Assembly: GCA_021800135.1 (NCBI GenBank)
Contig: JAJYZH010000026.1
Span: forward strand, 1-6,554
From: Microcaldota archaeon
Lineage (GTDB): Archaea > Micrarchaeota > Micrarchaeia > Micrarchaeales > Micrarchaeaceae
Direction: 5' to 3'
DNA length: 6,554 bases
Shown here: positions 5,609 through 6,554 of the stretch, piece by piece
Position numbering within the stretch: position 1 is the first letter of the stretch
Layout: each line of letters begins with the position of its first letter
Made by a program: the position numbers and the translations under genes
Notes under the pieces: model-generated
Databases searched by the model: none
Told to the model about the DNA's origin: nothing
The model's input: only the letters and a program-made list of their open reading frames with translations

Positions 5609-6169
5609 ATGGATACAAACAAAAAGACAAAGGTAATAGCGTTCGCAGGCAGTCTGAGGAAGGGATCGTTCAACAAGGCGCTGATAAGCGCCGCGAAGGA
5701 GCTCGCCCCGGAAGGCATGGAGATTGAGATATTCGACATAGCGGGCATACCCCTGTACAATCAGGACGATGAGAAGATTCCCCCGAAGACAGTTGTCGAG
5801 TTCAAGGAGGCGATAAGGAACGCCGACGCTGTGCTGATCGCCACCCCGGAGTACAACTACTCAATACCCGGAGTGCTCAAAAACGCGATAGACTGGGCCT
5901 CAAGGCCTTACGACAGCAATCCGTTCAAGGGCAAGCCGGCTGCGATCATGAGCGCCTCAGGAAGCATACTGGGCGGATCGCGCGCGCAGTACCATCTCAG
6001 GCAGGTCTTTGTGTTCCTTGACGTGCATCCGCTGAACAAGCCCGAGGTCATAGTGCCGATGGCGCAGGACAAGATCGACGCGGAAGGCAGGGTGAAGGAT
6101 GAGTATACAAGGAGCAAGATAAGGGAGCTTCTGGAGTCGCTAATGGAATGGACATTAAGGTTAAGATAG
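5609..6169 (+). CDS. NADPH-dependent FMN reductase-family flavoprotein
   Basis: 186 residues, the full usual length for this flavodoxin-fold family (FMN/chromate/quinone reductases of the SsuE-ChrR type). Strand 1 and the FMN phosphate loop are KVIAFAGSLRKGSFNKAL at 8-25. The isoalloxazine-binding segment is TPEYNYSIPGVLKNAIDW at 79-96, and SASGSILGGSRAQYHLR at 115-131 carries the GG-x-R typical of the family. DIAGIPLYNQD at 43-53 also fits. Members use NAD(P)H to reduce bound FMN and pass electrons to quinones, metals, nitro compounds or azo compounds; the physiological acceptor here cannot be told. All family motifs are intact and no signal peptide is present, so it is a cytosolic enzyme. 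ATG 5609 is fixed by GGTGA 4 bases upstream. It probably shares a transcript with the small helical gene 25 bases upstream and faces a convergent minus-strand gene. Confidence 0.93.
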   Translation: MDTNKKTKVIAFAGSLRKGSFNKALISAAKELAPEGMEIEIFDIAGIPLYNQDDEKIPPKTVVEFKEAIRNADAVLIATPEYNYSIPGVLKNAIDWASRPYDSNPFKGKPAAIMSASGSILGGSRAQYHLRQVFVFLDVHPLNKPEVIVPMAQDKIDAEGRVKDEYTRSKIRELLESLMEWTLRLR

Positions 6170-6171
6170 CG

Positions 6172-6185
6172 GACTGAAAGCAGTC
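6172..6185. repeat. Short perfect hairpin between convergent genes
   Basis: GACTG (6172-6176) pairs with CAGTC (6181-6185) around AAAG, 3 bases after the flavoprotein stop. A second short pair, ATGCG (6186-6190) with CGCAT (6204-6208), follows. No T-run comes after either, so a terminator role is only possible, and five-base stems may be chance. Confidence 0.25.
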
Positions 6186-6207
6186 ATGCGGAAATCCGTA
6201 TCGCGCA

Positions 6208-6551
6208 TCAGTCCTGGCCTGTTCCGGCATCCTGCACCGCCATGGAAAGCTCTTCCTCGCTAGCTTTGATCGCCTCGAGCTGTTAGATTTGATCATTATC
6301 AGGCTGCCCAACGCGCTTATTGAAAGTCCTATCTTTTCTGTCATTGCTAGCTGGAAATCCCTGTAAAGCTCGTCGGCCTCCACCTCCTCCGCGTCCAGGG
6401 TTCCGGAGTGCTTGACTATGTGCTTCGCCTTGAATTCGCTCAGGCGCTGGTCGAACGCTGAGATGAAGTCAACGAGATTGCCGTCAAGATGATGCGGGAG
6501 GCGGAATACATGCAGGAGATGGGCGCAACACCGAAGCAAATTATCAATCAT
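6208..6551 (-). pseudogene. Frameshifted hypothetical gene, helical acidic protein
   Basis: I do not recognise a family. On the minus strand the frame from about 6476 to 6283 reads like a helical protein: FDQRLSEFKAKHIVKHSG, DAEEVEADELYRDFQLAM, then TEKIGLSISALGSLIMIKS. Beyond this the same frame becomes unnatural (SSRRSKLARKSFPWRCRMPE) and runs antisense into the flavoprotein gene. The neighbouring frame reads QLEAIKASEEELSMA then VQDAGTGQD and stops at TGA 6208-6210, before the flavoprotein gene. Joining the two needs one missing base near 6279-6287, for example a lost third base giving K-Q at the joint. This is either a true mutation, a sequencing error or, less likely, programmed frameshifting. 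The start is uncertain: ATG 6551 follows an in-frame TAG directly, but the first 25 or so residues from it (CCAHLLHVFRLPHH) look unlike protein. Confidence 0.55.
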
Positions 6552-6554
6552 CTA
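6462..6554 (+). other. Possible coding fragment running off the right edge
   Basis: After an in-frame TGA at 6459 the plus strand is open to the window end and reads DEVNEIAVKMMREAEYMQEM then GATPKQIINHL, a natural helical composition. The opposite frame over the same bases is rich in His, Cys and Leu. ATG codons at 6489 and 6492 could be starts, but no ribosome binding site or TATA-like box is seen. It may be a fragment joined to the minus-strand gene by rearrangement, or chance. Confidence 0.3.

Noticed and set aside
6048..6551. Single 167-codon minus-strand gene as drawn by the longest open frame
   Set aside because: Its last third is unnatural and overlaps the intact flavoprotein gene antisense; the alternative frame with a stop at 6208 fits better, so I annotate a frameshifted gene instead.

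Overview
The window looks archaeal. Several starts have a GGTGA-type Shine-Dalgarno or are GTG/TTG codons, AT-rich TATA-like boxes sit about 25-28 bases before starts or inferred start sites, Arg and Ile codons are rich in AGG/AGA and ATA, and one gene belongs to the archaeal GRRRxGKT P-loop ATPase family. I cannot place it in a phylum from the sequence alone.

Left part (1-3824, all minus strand): a compact operon transcribed right to left. Its order is an FkbM-type SAM methyltransferase, a GT4-like glycosyltransferase, a sulfatase-like alkaline-phosphatase-superfamily enzyme, and a partial unrecognised gene that leaves the window at base 1. The junctions are a 4-base overlap, an 11-base gap and a 4-base gap, so co-transcription and translational coupling are likely. 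The mix suggests building and decorating a surface or secreted glycan (sugar transfer, O-methylation, and a phosphate or sulfate ester chemistry). The specific substrates are not visible.

Middle part (3825-5259): a 142-base divergent intergenic region has candidate promoters for both directions. A plus-strand gene for a 180-residue protein that I do not recognise follows. Next comes a broken archaeal ATPase gene (about 4569-5114) with P-loop and Walker B intact but no canonical start codon. Its 3' end is lost and replaced by a short piece resembling the right end of an IS200/IS605 (TnpB-type) element: an imperfect hairpin with a TTTA loop followed by GGATGTCAC. No transposase gene accompanies it.

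Right part (5260-6554): a small helical protein gene of unknown function, apparently with a leaderless promoter, is followed 25 bases later by an NADPH-dependent FMN reductase-family flavoprotein gene with a clear GGTGA ribosome binding site. Convergent to these is a minus-strand gene that reads naturally only if a one-base frameshift near 6279-6287 is assumed. Its upstream end is confusing, because the plus strand from 6462 to the window edge reads more like protein than the minus strand does. This end may be a rearrangement junction or contain sequence errors.

No tRNA, rRNA, CRISPR array or complete mobile element was seen. The only defence-like or mobile-element signals are the decayed ATPase and the IS605-like end.
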